Positions 8,124-17,225 are shown, numbered from the stretch's first letter. The stretch is 64,000 bases of DNA from an uncultured Ilumatobacter sp. (GCA_937919625.1 CALFRK010000050.1:1-64000), one strand, 5' to 3'. Made by a program: numbers and translations. Notes: a model not told the origin generated them from the sequence alone.

Positions 8124-9374
8124 GTGGCACTGATCGTCCAAAAATACGGAGGCACGTCCGTTGCTGATCCCGATCGCATCAAGGCGGTCGCCGACAACAT
8201 TGCGTTCACCAAGAAGCGTGGCCATGACGTGATCGTCGTCGTGTCGGCAATGGGCAAGGCCACCGACAATCTGATCGCTCTCGCCGAGTCGGTGTCGAAG
8301 ACCCAACCAGGGCGCGAGATGGACATGCTGCTGACCACCGGCGAACGCCAAACGGCAGCCCTGATGACGATGGCGCTCGCCGACCGTGGGATCGATGCCA
8401 TCAGCTTCACCGGCAGCCAGGTCGGCATCATCACCGACACGACCCACCGCAAGGCCAAGATCGTCGAGGTCAAGGGCGATCGCGTGCGACAGGCGTTGGC
8501 CGACGGCAAGGTCTGCGTGATCGCCGGTTTCCAAGGCGTCAGCACCGACAAGGAGATCACCACGATGGGCCGTGGTGCGTCCGACCTGACCGCCTCGGCG
8601 CTCGCCCAGGCGATGGGCGCCGACGCCTGCGAGATCTATACCGACGTGACCGGCGTGTTCACCGCCGACCCCCGGATCGTGCCGCAGGCGCGCAAGCTCA
8701 GCAAGGTTCACTTCGACGAGATGCTCGAGATGGCCGGGGCAGGTTCAAAAGTGCTCGCCCTGCGCTCGGTCGAGTTCGCCCGCAATCATGACGTTCCACT
8801 CCACGTCCGCTCCGCGTTCACGTGGGAGCAAGGCACGTGGGTCAGCAACGAGGAGCCAGCGATGGAAGATCCGATTATCTCCGGTGTCGTCACCGACATG
8901 ACCGAAGCCAAGATCACCGTGCTCGGTGTGCCAGACCGCCCAGGCATTTCGGCCGCCCTGTTCGAGCCGCTCGCCGACGCCAACGTCAACGTCGACATGA
9001 TCGTGCAGAACACCTCGACCGACGGCACCACCGATGTCAGCTTCACGATGCCGATGGACGACATGGCGCAATCCGAATCGATCGTACGGCGGGTAGCCGA
9101 AGAGATCGGCGCAACCGGCGTCACCCACGACAACGACATCGCCAAGGTGTCGTTGGTGGGCGCCGGCATGAAGTCATCGCCGGGCATCGCGGCCAAGATG
9201 TTTCGGGTGCTCGCCGACGAGGGCGTCAACATCCAGATGATCTCCACCTCGACGATCCGGGTCTCGGTCATCTTGCCGGCCGACGACATGGAGCGTGCCG
9301 CACGAGCGCTACACACCGCATTCGGGCTCGATTCGGGCCAGGCATATTCGGCACCACTACCCGAACGCAAGTGA
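8124..9374 (+). CDS. lysC: Aspartokinase
   Basis: Phosphorylates aspartate in the first step to lysine, threonine and methionine. The 416-residue product starts with MALIVQKYGGTSV from GTG 8124, has the kinase domain to about residue 245, and two ACT domains in the C-terminal third (ITVLGVPDRPG, VSLVGAGMKSSPGIAAKMF). ACT domains bind feedback inhibitors. An internal ATG at 8862 with GAGGAG six bases upstream lies where the Corynebacterium beta subunit starts. The next but one gene is asd, the following enzyme in the pathway. Confidence 0.95.
   Translation: MALIVQKYGGTSVADPDRIKAVADNIAFTKKRGHDVIVVVSAMGKATDNLIALAESVSKTQPGREMDMLLTTGERQTAALMTMALADRGIDAISFTGSQVGIITDTTHRKAKIVEVKGDRVRQALADGKVCVIAGFQGVSTDKEITTMGRGASDLTASALAQAMGADACEIYTDVTGVFTADPRIVPQARKLSKVHFDEMLEMAGAGSKVLALRSVEFARNHDVPLHVRSAFTWEQGTWVSNEEPAMEDPIISGVVTDMTEAKITVLGVPDRPGISAALFEPLADANVNVDMIVQNTSTDGTTDVSFTMPMDDMAQSESIVRRVAEEIGATGVTHDNDIAKVSLVGAGMKSSPGIAAKMFRVLADEGVNIQMISTSTIRVSVILPADDMERAARALHTAFGLDSGQAYSAPLPERK
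8850..8864 (+). promoter_or_regulatory. Internal ribosome binding site and start for an aspartokinase beta chain
   Basis: GAGGAG at 8850-8855 is followed after six bases by ATG (8862). Translation there would give a 170-residue ACT-domain chain beginning MEDPIISGVVTDMTEAK. In Corynebacterium and Bacillus the regulatory beta subunit is made from such an internal start in frame with alpha. That it is used here is inferred. Confidence 0.6.
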
Positions 9375-9472
9375 CCCGCAACACCCTCCCGGCGGCGCGC
9401 CCGCGCTGAATCGCGAAGAGAACTCTGGGAACGTTCGCCCTATCCGCTGCGATCTCTGGCACAATTCCTTCG

Positions 9473-10297
9473 ATGCGACGCCGAAGCCAACTGATTCCAT
9501 GGAAAGCGGCTGGTCGCGTCTCCGAAAAGATGCTCAGTGGCGACGAGGTCGTGCGTCAGACCGGATGGGTGTTCAACAATGCCACCGGCAACGAGCTCAC
9601 ATTGGCCGAGTTCGTGGCGACCGGTGATGATGAGGTGCCGGCCTATCTCGAAACGTTCGGCCTGCGCGAACCTGCCAATCAGCAGCGCACGCTGGTCGAG
9701 ATCGGTGCCGGTATCGGCAGGATGACCTGCGCCTTTACCCGCGAGTTCGGCTCTGTAATCGCCGGCGACCTCGATCAAGGCTTCCTCGAGCGCTGTTACG
9801 AAACGGTCGGCCGGTTCGGAAAAGCCGACCGGCTACGCACGCTCGAGATCGCCGACGGCCGCACGCTCGATCTGCCGCCCAACTCGGCCGACGTCGCCTT
9901 CAGCTATATCACGCTGCAGCATTGCAACGAAGACGATGCGCTCGAACTGGCTTCCGAGTCGGTGCGGGTCGTTCGTCCTGGGGGCAAGATCGTGCTCAAC
10001 TTTCGTGGCCCGGCGATCAGCGATCCGGTGGTCATCCCGGCCGGCGCACTGGTGCGCAGCCTGTACCGGGTGCCAAGGGTCGGCGACTGGTTGTCGCGCC
10101 AGCGTGCCGTCACCCGGGTCGCCTGGCAAGCGTCGCGTCTGCATCCCGACGAGGTTGTGGGTCCGCTGGCTCCCCAGCTCACCGATATCGAGGTGTGGAC
10201 CAACCCCAAGAGCAAGCTGCACGCCCTCGACGCAACCATGCGCACGTTCGAAGGTGTCAACCCCCGCCATTGGTGGCTGGTCGCAACCGTCACCTGA
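9473..10297 (+). CDS. Class I SAM-dependent methyltransferase
   Basis: A 274-residue methyltransferase. Motif I VEIGAGIGRMTCAF is at about residue 80, an acidic GDLD follows, and the post-I region ADVAFSYITLQHC is typical of the Methyltransf_11/25 group. The substrate cannot be read from sequence. It sits between lysC and asd on the same strand, with 98 bp before and 73 bp after, but nothing ties it to the aspartate pathway. Start ATG 9473; a later ATG (MLSGDEVV, about residue 20) is possible. Confidence 0.8.
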   Translation: MRRRSQLIPWKAAGRVSEKMLSGDEVVRQTGWVFNNATGNELTLAEFVATGDDEVPAYLETFGLREPANQQRTLVEIGAGIGRMTCAFTREFGSVIAGDLDQGFLERCYETVGRFGKADRLRTLEIADGRTLDLPPNSADVAFSYITLQHCNEDDALELASESVRVVRPGGKIVLNFRGPAISDPVVIPAGALVRSLYRVPRVGDWLSRQRAVTRVAWQASRLHPDEVVGPLAPQLTDIEVWTNPKSKLHALDATMRTFEGVNPRHWWLVATVT

Positions 10298-10328
10298 CCC
10301 GCCACGATGTGTCAGACACCACAGGTAA

Positions 10329-11393
<1,065 letters not shown>

Positions 11394-11449
11394 GCTTCAG
11401 GCGCCGCCGCCCTAACCGAACGCGCATCGATCGGTAGGATTCGACGATC

Positions 11450-12373
11450 ATGTCTCGCTCATACGCCGTTCTTGCAGCGGTGCTGATTGGCGTCGCCGGG
11501 TTGGCCGGGGTCGCCCAGCTACTCACCGACAATGACGCAGAATCGGCGGCGGGTGTCGAGGAGTTCGCCGCCGAGCCGGTTGTCGTCGTCGAGCCGGTTG
11601 CAGTCGCCGAATCAGATGGGCTGATCAACGACGAGATCTCGTCGGGTGCGCTTGCCGACCGGGTTCGAGGCGAGCAGGGTCTCGCTGCTGTCGCAGTGAT
11701 CGACCCGAACTGCGAGCTGTCGATCCGGCTCGAGCTCGGCGACACCGATCCCGAGGTGGCCTGCCTCGAGTCGCAGTTGATCGCCGCCGGCGCGCTTAGT
11801 CAGGTTGCCCCCGACGACGTGTTCGACGACGCTACCGACGCTGGCGTGCGCACTTTCCAAGAAGCGAATGGCCTCGTTGTCGACGGTGTCGTCGGGCCGC
11901 AGACAGCGAACCAGCTCGGTTCGTGGATTGGTCCCGATGTCTTGCCGCCCGATCCTGCAACATGCCCCGACTCGGGCAGGTCGGCGGTGATCGATCGATT
12001 CAACCAGCGCTCATGGCTGTGTGAGCAGGGCGAGATCACTGAAATCATGCCGATCACATCGGCGATCACGCAACCCGACCCAGGCACATACCAGGTGTAC
12101 GCCAAAGACCTCAACGCCTCGTCCAACCTCAGCGGCGAATACTCCGAGATGACCCACTTCGTAGCGTTTACATACGGCAAGTATCAGGGCGCCCGGATCG
12201 CTTTCCACAGCATCCCGAAGTACTCCAGCGGTGATTACGTGCAATCGCTCGACAGCGTCGGCACTCAGGAACTGTTTGGCGATTCGTCGGGCTGTATTCG
12301 GGTCTTGCCAGAGCACGCCGAGCTGATCTGGAACTGGCTCGACATCGGCGACACCGTCAAGGTCGTCACCTGA
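11450..12373 (+). CDS. Secreted L,D-transpeptidase with peptidoglycan-binding domain
   Basis: A 307-residue exported cell-wall enzyme. An N-terminal membrane segment (about residues 5-24) precedes an EPVVVVEPVAV spacer. Next is a PG_binding_1 domain (about 100-158; VACLESQL, FQEANGLVVDGVVGPQT), then a YkuD catalytic domain. Catalytic Cys282 is in DSSGCIRV and the paired His is probably His253. The usual SHGC motif is SSGC here, so the second conserved His is missing, as in some actinobacterial homologues. It forms or modifies 3-3 peptidoglycan crosslinks. Confidence 0.88.
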   Translation: MSRSYAVLAAVLIGVAGLAGVAQLLTDNDAESAAGVEEFAAEPVVVVEPVAVAESDGLINDEISSGALADRVRGEQGLAAVAVIDPNCELSIRLELGDTDPEVACLESQLIAAGALSQVAPDDVFDDATDAGVRTFQEANGLVVDGVVGPQTANQLGSWIGPDVLPPDPATCPDSGRSAVIDRFNQRSWLCEQGEITEIMPITSAITQPDPGTYQVYAKDLNASSNLSGEYSEMTHFVAFTYGKYQGARIAFHSIPKYSSGDYVQSLDSVGTQELFGDSSGCIRVLPEHAELIWNWLDIGDTVKVVT

Positions 12374-12379
12374 CCCATC

Positions 12380-12449
12380 GGTCGCCTCTCCGGCGATTAG
12401 CAACCGTCGGGTGCGGGTTTTGCGCCTCTCCGGCGGTTCAGAACCGTCG
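12380..12449. repeat. Two-copy hairpin repeat between convergent genes
   Basis: A unit reading roughly CGCCTCTCCGGCGGTTCAG then AACCGTCG occurs twice (about 12386-12410 and 12421-12448). Each copy contains CGGCGGTT/AACCGTCG arms. It lies in the 132-bp gap between the L,D-transpeptidase stop and the MazG-like stop, and may act as a bidirectional terminator. Confidence 0.6.
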
Positions 12450-12505
12450 TGTGGCCGGCTTCAGTTCTCGTCGGCTCCGTCACGCCGGTTCATGTGAACA
12501 CCGAC

Positions 12506-12784
12506 TCAACAGGCGCAGGGCAGATCTGCGCACTTCGGGCAGCCTTCTCGGTAACGATCGACAACTGTGGTGAGGTCGACACCGACCTGGTTGGCGAGCG
12601 AGGCCACCCACGCCAGCACATCGCCGAACTCGTGCTCGATCTCGGCCTGGGTCCCTTTTCGCACGGCCTGCGCCAGTTCGCCGAGTTCTTCGGCCAGCCA
12701 CGCCACGGTCGGTGCCACCCCGCGCTCGTGGTCACGCTGACCGTAGGTGCGCTCGATGACGTCTTGCAGCTCGATCAGGTTCAC
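12506..12784 (-). CDS. MazG-like NTP pyrophosphohydrolase-fold protein
   Basis: A 92-residue all-alpha protein with the MazG/dUTPase-like metal motif EELGEL (ExxE) and EHEFGDVLAW (ExxxD) that coordinates Mg and hydrolyses nucleoside triphosphates in this superfamily. The C-terminus is Cys-rich (CPKCADLPCAC), suggesting an added metal site. GTG 12784 (MNLIELQDVIE) is chosen because the longer frame runs through a tandem repeat. The cellular substrate is unknown. Confidence 0.78.
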   Translation of the reverse strand: MNLIELQDVIERTYGQRDHERGVAPTVAWLAEELGELAQAVRKGTQAEIEHEFGDVLAWVASLANQVGVDLTTVVDRYREGCPKCADLPCAC

Positions 12785-12797
12785 GTTGGCAGACCGT

Positions 12798-12885
12798 ACC
12801 GCGGCCCACCCACCACCGCACCGCGCACTACCACCGCGGCCCACCCACCACCGCACCGCGCACTACCACCGCGCCGTGCACTACC
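12798..12885. repeat. 35-bp tandem repeat (about 2.5 copies)
   Basis: Units at 12798-12832 and 12833-12867 are identical, starting ACCGCGGCCCACCCACC, and a partial third copy follows. The third copy contains the stop codon of the kinase gene (12881-12883). The array fills the space between the kinase stop and the MazG-like start. Confidence 0.9.
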
Positions 12886-13516
12886 ACCACGGCGTGCGCC
12901 AGTCGGGCGGCAGCGGGAACGCCAGCCGCCCGTCGTCCGAGCTGATGATCACGTCGGCGGTCTCCCTGGCCGTGCGCACCAGCCGGGCGTTTGGTTCGTC
13001 GACGTCGTGCACCCAGGCCGCAGCCTGCGGGCCCGTACGACCGTGCTCGATGTGGCGCACGATCAGGCGCACGATGCGAGCCGGATACTCACAGTCGACG
13101 TACCAGCACTCGTCGAGCAAGGGGCGCACACGTTCCCAGCCGCCGTCGTTGTGTAAGAGGTAATTGCCCTCGGTGATCACCGTCGTGTGTCGCGGTTCGA
13201 TGGCGATCGCATTGGCGATCGGCTCCTCGATGTGGCGGTCGAACCGCGGGGCGTACACGGATCGGTTGGGCTGGCTGCGAACCCGCGCCAGCAGGCTGAC
13301 ATAGCCGTCGACGTCGAACGTGTCGGGCGCACCCTTGCGCTGCGAGCGCCCCAAACGAGATAGCTCACGTTGTGCCAAATGGAAGCCGTCCATCGGCAGC
13401 ACCACGTGCGTGTCGGGATGCTCGGCGACGAGTCCGGCCGCCAACGTCGATTTGCCGGCACCGGGCGGGCCCACGATGCCGACCACCCTTCGCTGTCGAT
13501 CCCGAGCTGCCGTCAC
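12881..13516 (-). CDS. P-loop nucleoside/sugar kinase (uridine kinase/pantothenate kinase-like)
   Basis: A 211-residue cytoplasmic kinase with Walker A GPPGAGKST (about residues 16-24), MDGFHL, the APRFDRHIEEPI loop and ITEGNYLL, the pattern of the PRK/uridine kinase group. Members phosphorylate fructose, pantothenate or nucleosides; the substrate is undetermined. GTG 13516 is chosen (MTAARDRQRR); an upstream ATG at 13582 would overlap the divergent glutathione peroxidase start. It is transcribed divergently from the peroxidase, 59 bp apart. Confidence 0.83.
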   Translation of the reverse strand: MTAARDRQRRVVGIVGPPGAGKSTLAAGLVAEHPDTHVVLPMDGFHLAQRELSRLGRSQRKGAPDTFDVDGYVSLLARVRSQPNRSVYAPRFDRHIEEPIANAIAIEPRHTTVITEGNYLLHNDGGWERVRPLLDECWYVDCEYPARIVRLIVRHIEHGRTGPQAAAWVHDVDEPNARLVRTARETADVIISSDDGRLAFPLPPDWRTPWW

Positions 13517-13575
13517 CCCGCTATCTTGCCTTACCCTCCGACGAAGGCGTTGTTCGGGATGTACAGTCATGCGCC

Positions 13576-14049
13576 ATGTCATCGATCTACGAACTCGAAA
13601 TGACGAGTATCACCGGCGAACAGGTCGACTTCGATCAGTTTCGCGATCAGGTGTTGCTGATCGTCAACGTCGCAAGCGCTTGAGGCCTTACCCCTCAGTA
13701 CGCAGGTCTGCGTGCGCTTCACCACCAGTTTGAGGGTGTTCAGGTGCTGGGCTTCCCGTGTAATCAGTTCGGTGCCCAAGAGCCTGGCACCGAGGCCGAG
13801 ATTCTCGAGTTTGTCACGTCCAAGTTCGATGTCGACTTTCCGATGTTCGCCAAGATCGACGTCAACGGCGACAACGAGAATGCGTTGTACACGCTGCTCA
13901 AGTCGGCCCAACCAGGCGAGGGCGAGTCGCCGGCGATCACCTGGAACTTCGAGAAGTTCCTGATCGACAAGCAGGGCAATGTCGTCCGCCGGTTCGCTCC
14001 GATCACCACTCCTGCAGACGTCGCCGCCATCATCCCCGACTACCTCTAG
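13576..14049 (+). CDS. gpx: Selenocysteine-containing glutathione peroxidase (in-frame TGA)
   Basis: Reduces peroxides with thiols. ATG 13576 opens a frame reading NVASA, then TGA at 13681-13683, then GLTPQYAGL, and continues to TAG at 14047-14049. TGA falls exactly on the catalytic residue (position 36, normally Cys or Sec in NVASxCGxTPQY). Reading it as selenocysteine gives a complete 157-residue glutathione peroxidase. The rest of the active-site set is present: Gln64 in FPCNQFGAQEPG, and Trp123-Asn124 in TWNFEKFLID. A SECIS-like hairpin follows the TGA. A naive gene call splits this into two fragments. Selenocysteine use is inferred; no sel genes are in the window. Confidence 0.92.
13681..13716 (+). 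promoter_or_regulatory. Bacterial SECIS element directly after the Sec TGA
   Basis: The mRNA folds GUACGCA (13698-13704) against UGCGUGC (13709-13715) with apical loop GGUC (13705-13708), 21 bases after the UGA. The apical ten bases GCAGGUCUGC are the same as in the E. coli fdhF SECIS that binds SelB, and the distance is in the usual bacterial range. The E. coli bulged U has no clear counterpart. Confidence 0.85.
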
Positions 14050-14085
14050 CGGCGCCGCGTACGGCGTCAGCATTTACCGCCGCTG

Positions 14086-14484
14086 TCAGGCAGCCGAGCG
14101 TCTGACGTCGGCCCAGAATGCAGGGCCGTCGCGGCGAACGATCGCCCCGTCACCGAACGCCTTGCAGATCCGGATGATCGTGTGGACGTGGTCGTCGATG
14201 ATCTGCTCGAACTCCTCGTCGGCCATGTCTCGCCAGCCGCCACGCTCGAGCGAATCGGTCACGGATTGCCGCAAGATCTGTGGCGTGATAGCGGTTCGGT
14301 CGACCACCATTGCGGTCGTCGTGGCGCCGGCGCTGACTAGGCCGGGATATCCGCGGCCACACCCACACGTATCGGGGACACAGCACTCGAACGTGATCGG
14401 CGTGACCAGTTCGCCCTCGACGGTCGAGCAGTAGTCGCCATCTTCACGGCCCTGTGTTTCTCTGGTTGCCACCAACACCAACAT
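14086..14484 (-). CDS. Conserved actinobacterial Cys-rich protein (DUF7715-like)
   Basis: A 132-residue protein with MLVLVATRETQG, VEGELVTP, a CxxxxxCGCGRGYPGL motif that looks like a metal site, and an acidic helical C-terminus. I recall this arrangement in an uncharacterised actinobacterial family but cannot assign a function. ATG 14484 is preferred because GGAG lies six to seven bases upstream; the frame is open to 14562. Confidence 0.65.
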   Translation of the reverse strand: MLVLVATRETQGREDGDYCSTVEGELVTPITFECCVPDTCGCGRGYPGLVSAGATTTAMVVDRTAITPQILRQSVTDSLERGGWRDMADEEFEQIIDDHVHTIIRICKAFGDGAIVRRDGPAFWADVRRSAA

Positions 14485-14638
14485 CTCGTTCTCCAACTCT
14501 TGTTCGCCCACATGGGCGGTCTTGGGGCCGACGCATCGGCGATCTGCGTTCATCATGACCAAGGGGTGCGCGGTGGCCCCGCTCGGTGCCGATCGCCCGC
14601 GAGGTAAGCGCTTGGAAGGTGACTACAGTGACATGCCC

Positions 14639-14662
14639 GATTCCTTGATAGCGCAAGGAATC
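14639..14662. promoter_or_regulatory. Perfect inverted repeat upstream of DDN-family gene
   Basis: GATTCCTTG (14639-14647), spacer ATAGCG, CAAGGAATC (14654-14662). Nine-base perfect arms end nine bases before the Shine-Dalgarno of the next gene. The size and position fit an operator for a dimeric repressor, or a short mRNA hairpin. The cognate regulator is not obvious. Confidence 0.6.
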
Positions 14663-14681
14663 ACTATCCTGGAGGTGTCCT

Positions 14682-15098
14682 TTGGCAGATTTCAACGAGT
14701 GGAACCAGCAGATCATCACCGAGTTTCGTGAGAACGGCGGCAAGTGTGGCGGCATGTTCGAAGGCGCGCCGATGCTGATCTTGCATTCGACCGGAGCCAA
14801 GAGCGGTCTCGAGCGGCTCAACCCGCTGATGTACCAGCAGGCCGGCGACGCCTGGGCGATCTTCGCCTCGAAGGCCGGCGCGCCCACGAATCCCGACTGG
14901 TTCCACAATCTGGTCGCCCAGGCCAACGCATCGATCGAGGTAGGTACCGACACGGTCGCCGTGCGAGCCCGTGTCGCCGAAGGCGACGAACGCCAGCAGA
15001 TCTGGTCGGCTCAAAAGGTCGCATGGCCGCAGTTCGCCGGCTACGAAGAGTCCGCCGAAGGTCGCGTTATCCCGGTGGTGGTACTCGAAAAGACCTGA
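14682..15098 (+). CDS. F420-type deazaflavin nitroreductase (DDN family)
   Basis: A 138-residue split-barrel protein of the DDN/Rv3547-like family that uses reduced coenzyme F420 (family knowledge). Key pieces are ILHSTGAKSGLERLNPLMY, where the TGAKSG segment contacts the F420 phosphate, WAIFASKAGAPTNPDWFHNLVA, and VVVLEKT at the end. Start is TTG 14682, fixed by the strong GGAGGTG at 14671-14677. A perfect inverted repeat just upstream suggests control by a repressor. Confidence 0.9.
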   Translation: MADFNEWNQQIITEFRENGGKCGGMFEGAPMLILHSTGAKSGLERLNPLMYQQAGDAWAIFASKAGAPTNPDWFHNLVAQANASIEVGTDTVAVRARVAEGDERQQIWSAQKVAWPQFAGYEESAEGRVIPVVVLEKT

Positions 15099-15178
15099 TC
15101 CGATAGCCGGGCAACCAGGGGCAATCCGGTTGGACTTGGTCATTCACCGGACGACGAGATGGCAGATATCGTAACGAC

Positions 15179-15451
15179 ATGAGTTTGCTCAGTTGGATCG
15201 TCGTCGGGTTGCTGGCCGGTGGTCTCGCCCGCTGGATCGTGAAGGACGATCGCTCTGGCTGCATCTACACGATGGTCGTCGGTGTGCTCGGTGCGATCAT
15301 CGGTGGGTGGCTGATGGCCACGATAGACAAGGATGGCGTCGACGAGTTCTCTCTGCGCAGCGTCGGGGTAGCCGCGATTGGTGCTGTGCTGCTGCTGCTC
15401 GTACTTCAGGCGCTGGCGGGCCGCGGCCAGCGCACGACCAGGCGACACTGA
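15179..15451 (+). CDS. GlsB/YeaQ/YmgE-type small membrane stress protein
   Basis: A 90-residue protein with three hydrophobic helices, GLLAGGLARWIVKDD after the first, and VVGVLGAIIGGWL, the hallmark of the transglycosylase-associated (GlsB/YeaQ) family. An Arg-rich tail follows. Family members are linked to general stress, with no known enzyme activity. Start ATG 15179. Confidence 0.82.
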   Translation: MSLLSWIVVGLLAGGLARWIVKDDRSGCIYTMVVGVLGAIIGGWLMATIDKDGVDEFSLRSVGVAAIGAVLLLLVLQALAGRGQRTTRRH

Positions 15452-15478
15452 CCCCGCTGCTCAGCGGTCGATGGTCGG

Positions 15479-16342
15479 CTACGGCCGGCCGGCATGCGGG
15501 TGCTCCACTCTCATCGTGTAGATCGCTCCGGCCGCCTTGCCGGCAGACTCGTCGGGGTGAGAACCGGGCGAGCACAACACGTGGAGCGTGCGCCCGTCAT
15601 CGCCGCCGAGCGCGCAGGCAAACGTCATCTGCGGCGTGGCGACACGATGTGTGACGTTGCCACCCTCCTCGACTCGCACTACCTGCGAACCGATCGCGTC
15701 TGAGAACCAAATCCCGCCGGCGGCGTCGAGTGTGCAGCCATCGGGCATCGTGCCTGGGATCTCGGCCCACTGACGCCGGTCGGTGAGAGTGCCATCGCTG
15801 TTGATCGTGAAGGCGAGATAGTCACCACCGAAGGTCTGCCCGACGATCAGCGTGTTCCCGTCGGGTGTGATCACCGATCCATTTGGGAAGGCGAGTGCGG
15901 TGGCGGCGACCTCGGTGCTGCCGTCCGGTCGAACCAGTGCCAGGTCGGCAGTCTGAAACTCGCTGCGAGAATCGAGGTCGAACCCGAAGTTGCCGACATA
16001 GATGTTGCCGACCGCATCGACGACCATGTCGTTGCAATGCCATGCGGCGATGGCAGACAGGTCGGCGTGCTCGACCAGTGTGCCGTCGCCGTTGTCGCGC
16101 ATGAGGCGTCGGCTCATCATGAACACGACCACCAGGGTGCCGTCGGGCATCCAGCCCATCCCAGACGGACGGTCGTCGAGCCCGCTGAACATGGCGGTTC
16201 GCTCGCCGTCGGCCGTGACGCGATAGATCGAGCGCTGGTGAAAGTCCGAATACCAGAACGCGCCGTCGTGCCAGCGCGGCCCCTCACCGAAGTCGACCCC
16301 GTCGACCAATAGCTTCCATTCGTTGCTGGTTTCGCTGCTCAT
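15479..16342 (-). CDS. SMP-30/gluconolactonase-like protein
   Basis: A 287-residue six-bladed beta-propeller of the SMP-30/LRE family: GEGPRWHDGAFWYSD, DRPSGMGWMPDG, the WHCNDMVVDAVGNIYVGNFG metal-binding segment, FPNGSVITPDGNTL, and PDGCTLDAAGGIWFSDA. These residues coordinate the catalytic divalent metal in lactonases of this family. It probably hydrolyses a sugar or other lactone, but the substrate is not defined. Start ATG 16342. Confidence 0.88.
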   Translation of the reverse strand: MSSETSNEWKLLVDGVDFGEGPRWHDGAFWYSDFHQRSIYRVTADGERTAMFSGLDDRPSGMGWMPDGTLVVVFMMSRRLMRDNGDGTLVEHADLSAIAAWHCNDMVVDAVGNIYVGNFGFDLDSRSEFQTADLALVRPDGSTEVAATALAFPNGSVITPDGNTLIVGQTFGGDYLAFTINSDGTLTDRRQWAEIPGTMPDGCTLDAAGGIWFSDAIGSQVVRVEEGGNVTHRVATPQMTFACALGGDDGRTLHVLCSPGSHPDESAGKAAGAIYTMRVEHPHAGRP

Positions 16343-16362
16343 ACCCGCGAACCTACGAGATC

Positions 16363-16395
16363 AGTTGGGAGATGTGCCAGGCGCAACTCCCAACT
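16363..16395. repeat. Palindromic intergenic element, short form (copy 3)
   Basis: AGTTGGGAGATGTGCC facing GGCGCAACTCCCAACT with an A centre. It lies between the divergent starts of the SMP-30 gene (16342) and the DUF169 gene (16410), so close to the latter that it must be in its leader or promoter. Confidence 0.9.
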
Positions 16396-16409
16396 CGTAC
16401 GGTGGTGGG

Positions 16410-17204
16410 ATGCACGATGTGGGTACACGAGTTGACGTCGAGGGGCACTACGACTGGGTACGAATCGTCGACGATTTGAACCGACTGCTGCGCTTGCGCA
16501 CCACGCCGATCGGGATGAAGCGTTTCGCCACGGTTGCAGAGATGGAGGCGATATCGAAGATCCGGCGGCCACGATCGATCCACACCGCCGATCAGATCGT
16601 CGGGCAGGCCAGCCGCAACGGCTGGACGGTCGGGATCACGAAGCACGACCTGGTCGGCGACCAGTGTGCCGCGGTGGTGGGCCTGCATCCCCGAAACGAC
16701 GAATGGCTAACCGGCGCCCGATACTCGGGCGTCTGGTATTCGACCCCTGAGGATGCCGCCGCTCACCAGGCGGCGATGGATCTTCCAGCCTTCGGCGAGC
16801 ACGAGGCGCTGGCGGTGTCGCCACTTGCCGGCGGACGGCTCGACCCGCCCGACATCTGCCTGATCTACGCAACGCCAGCTCAGATGATCCTGTTCATCAA
16901 CGGGCTCCAATGGGCCGGCTACAAGAAGCTCGAGTGGGGTTGTGTCGGCGAGTCGTCGTGTGCCGACTCGTGGGGGCGTGCACTCGCCACGGGCGAGCCG
17001 AGCTTGTCGATCCCGTGCTTTGCCGAGCGTCGCTATGGGGGCGTGATGGAGGACGAGTTGTTGATGGCGATCCCGCCGTCGTTTCTGCCGAAAGTGATCG
17101 AGGGCCTCCAGGCGCTGGCGCTCAACGGACTTCGATATCCAATCCCGCAGTACGGCGTCAATGCCGATGCCCGTGCGGGTCTCGGCGTCAGCTACGGCGA
17201 CTGA
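16410..17204 (+). CDS. DUF169 family protein
   Basis: A 264-residue protein with the DUF169 layout: LRTTPIGMKRF near the start, a Cys-containing GDQCAAVVGL segment, the CLIYATPAQMILFINGLQW block, GCVGESSCADSWGRAL and SIPCFAERRYGG. The conserved cysteines suggest a cofactor or metal site, but the family has no agreed function. Start ATG 16410 with a GGTGG Shine-Dalgarno. Confidence 0.85.
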   Translation: MHDVGTRVDVEGHYDWVRIVDDLNRLLRLRTTPIGMKRFATVAEMEAISKIRRPRSIHTADQIVGQASRNGWTVGITKHDLVGDQCAAVVGLHPRNDEWLTGARYSGVWYSTPEDAAAHQAAMDLPAFGEHEALAVSPLAGGRLDPPDICLIYATPAQMILFINGLQWAGYKKLEWGCVGESSCADSWGRALATGEPSLSIPCFAERRYGGVMEDELLMAIPPSFLPKVIEGLQALALNGLRYPIPQYGVNADARAGLGVSYGD

Positions 17205-17225
17205 GCCCTGCACCGGACGGCAACG

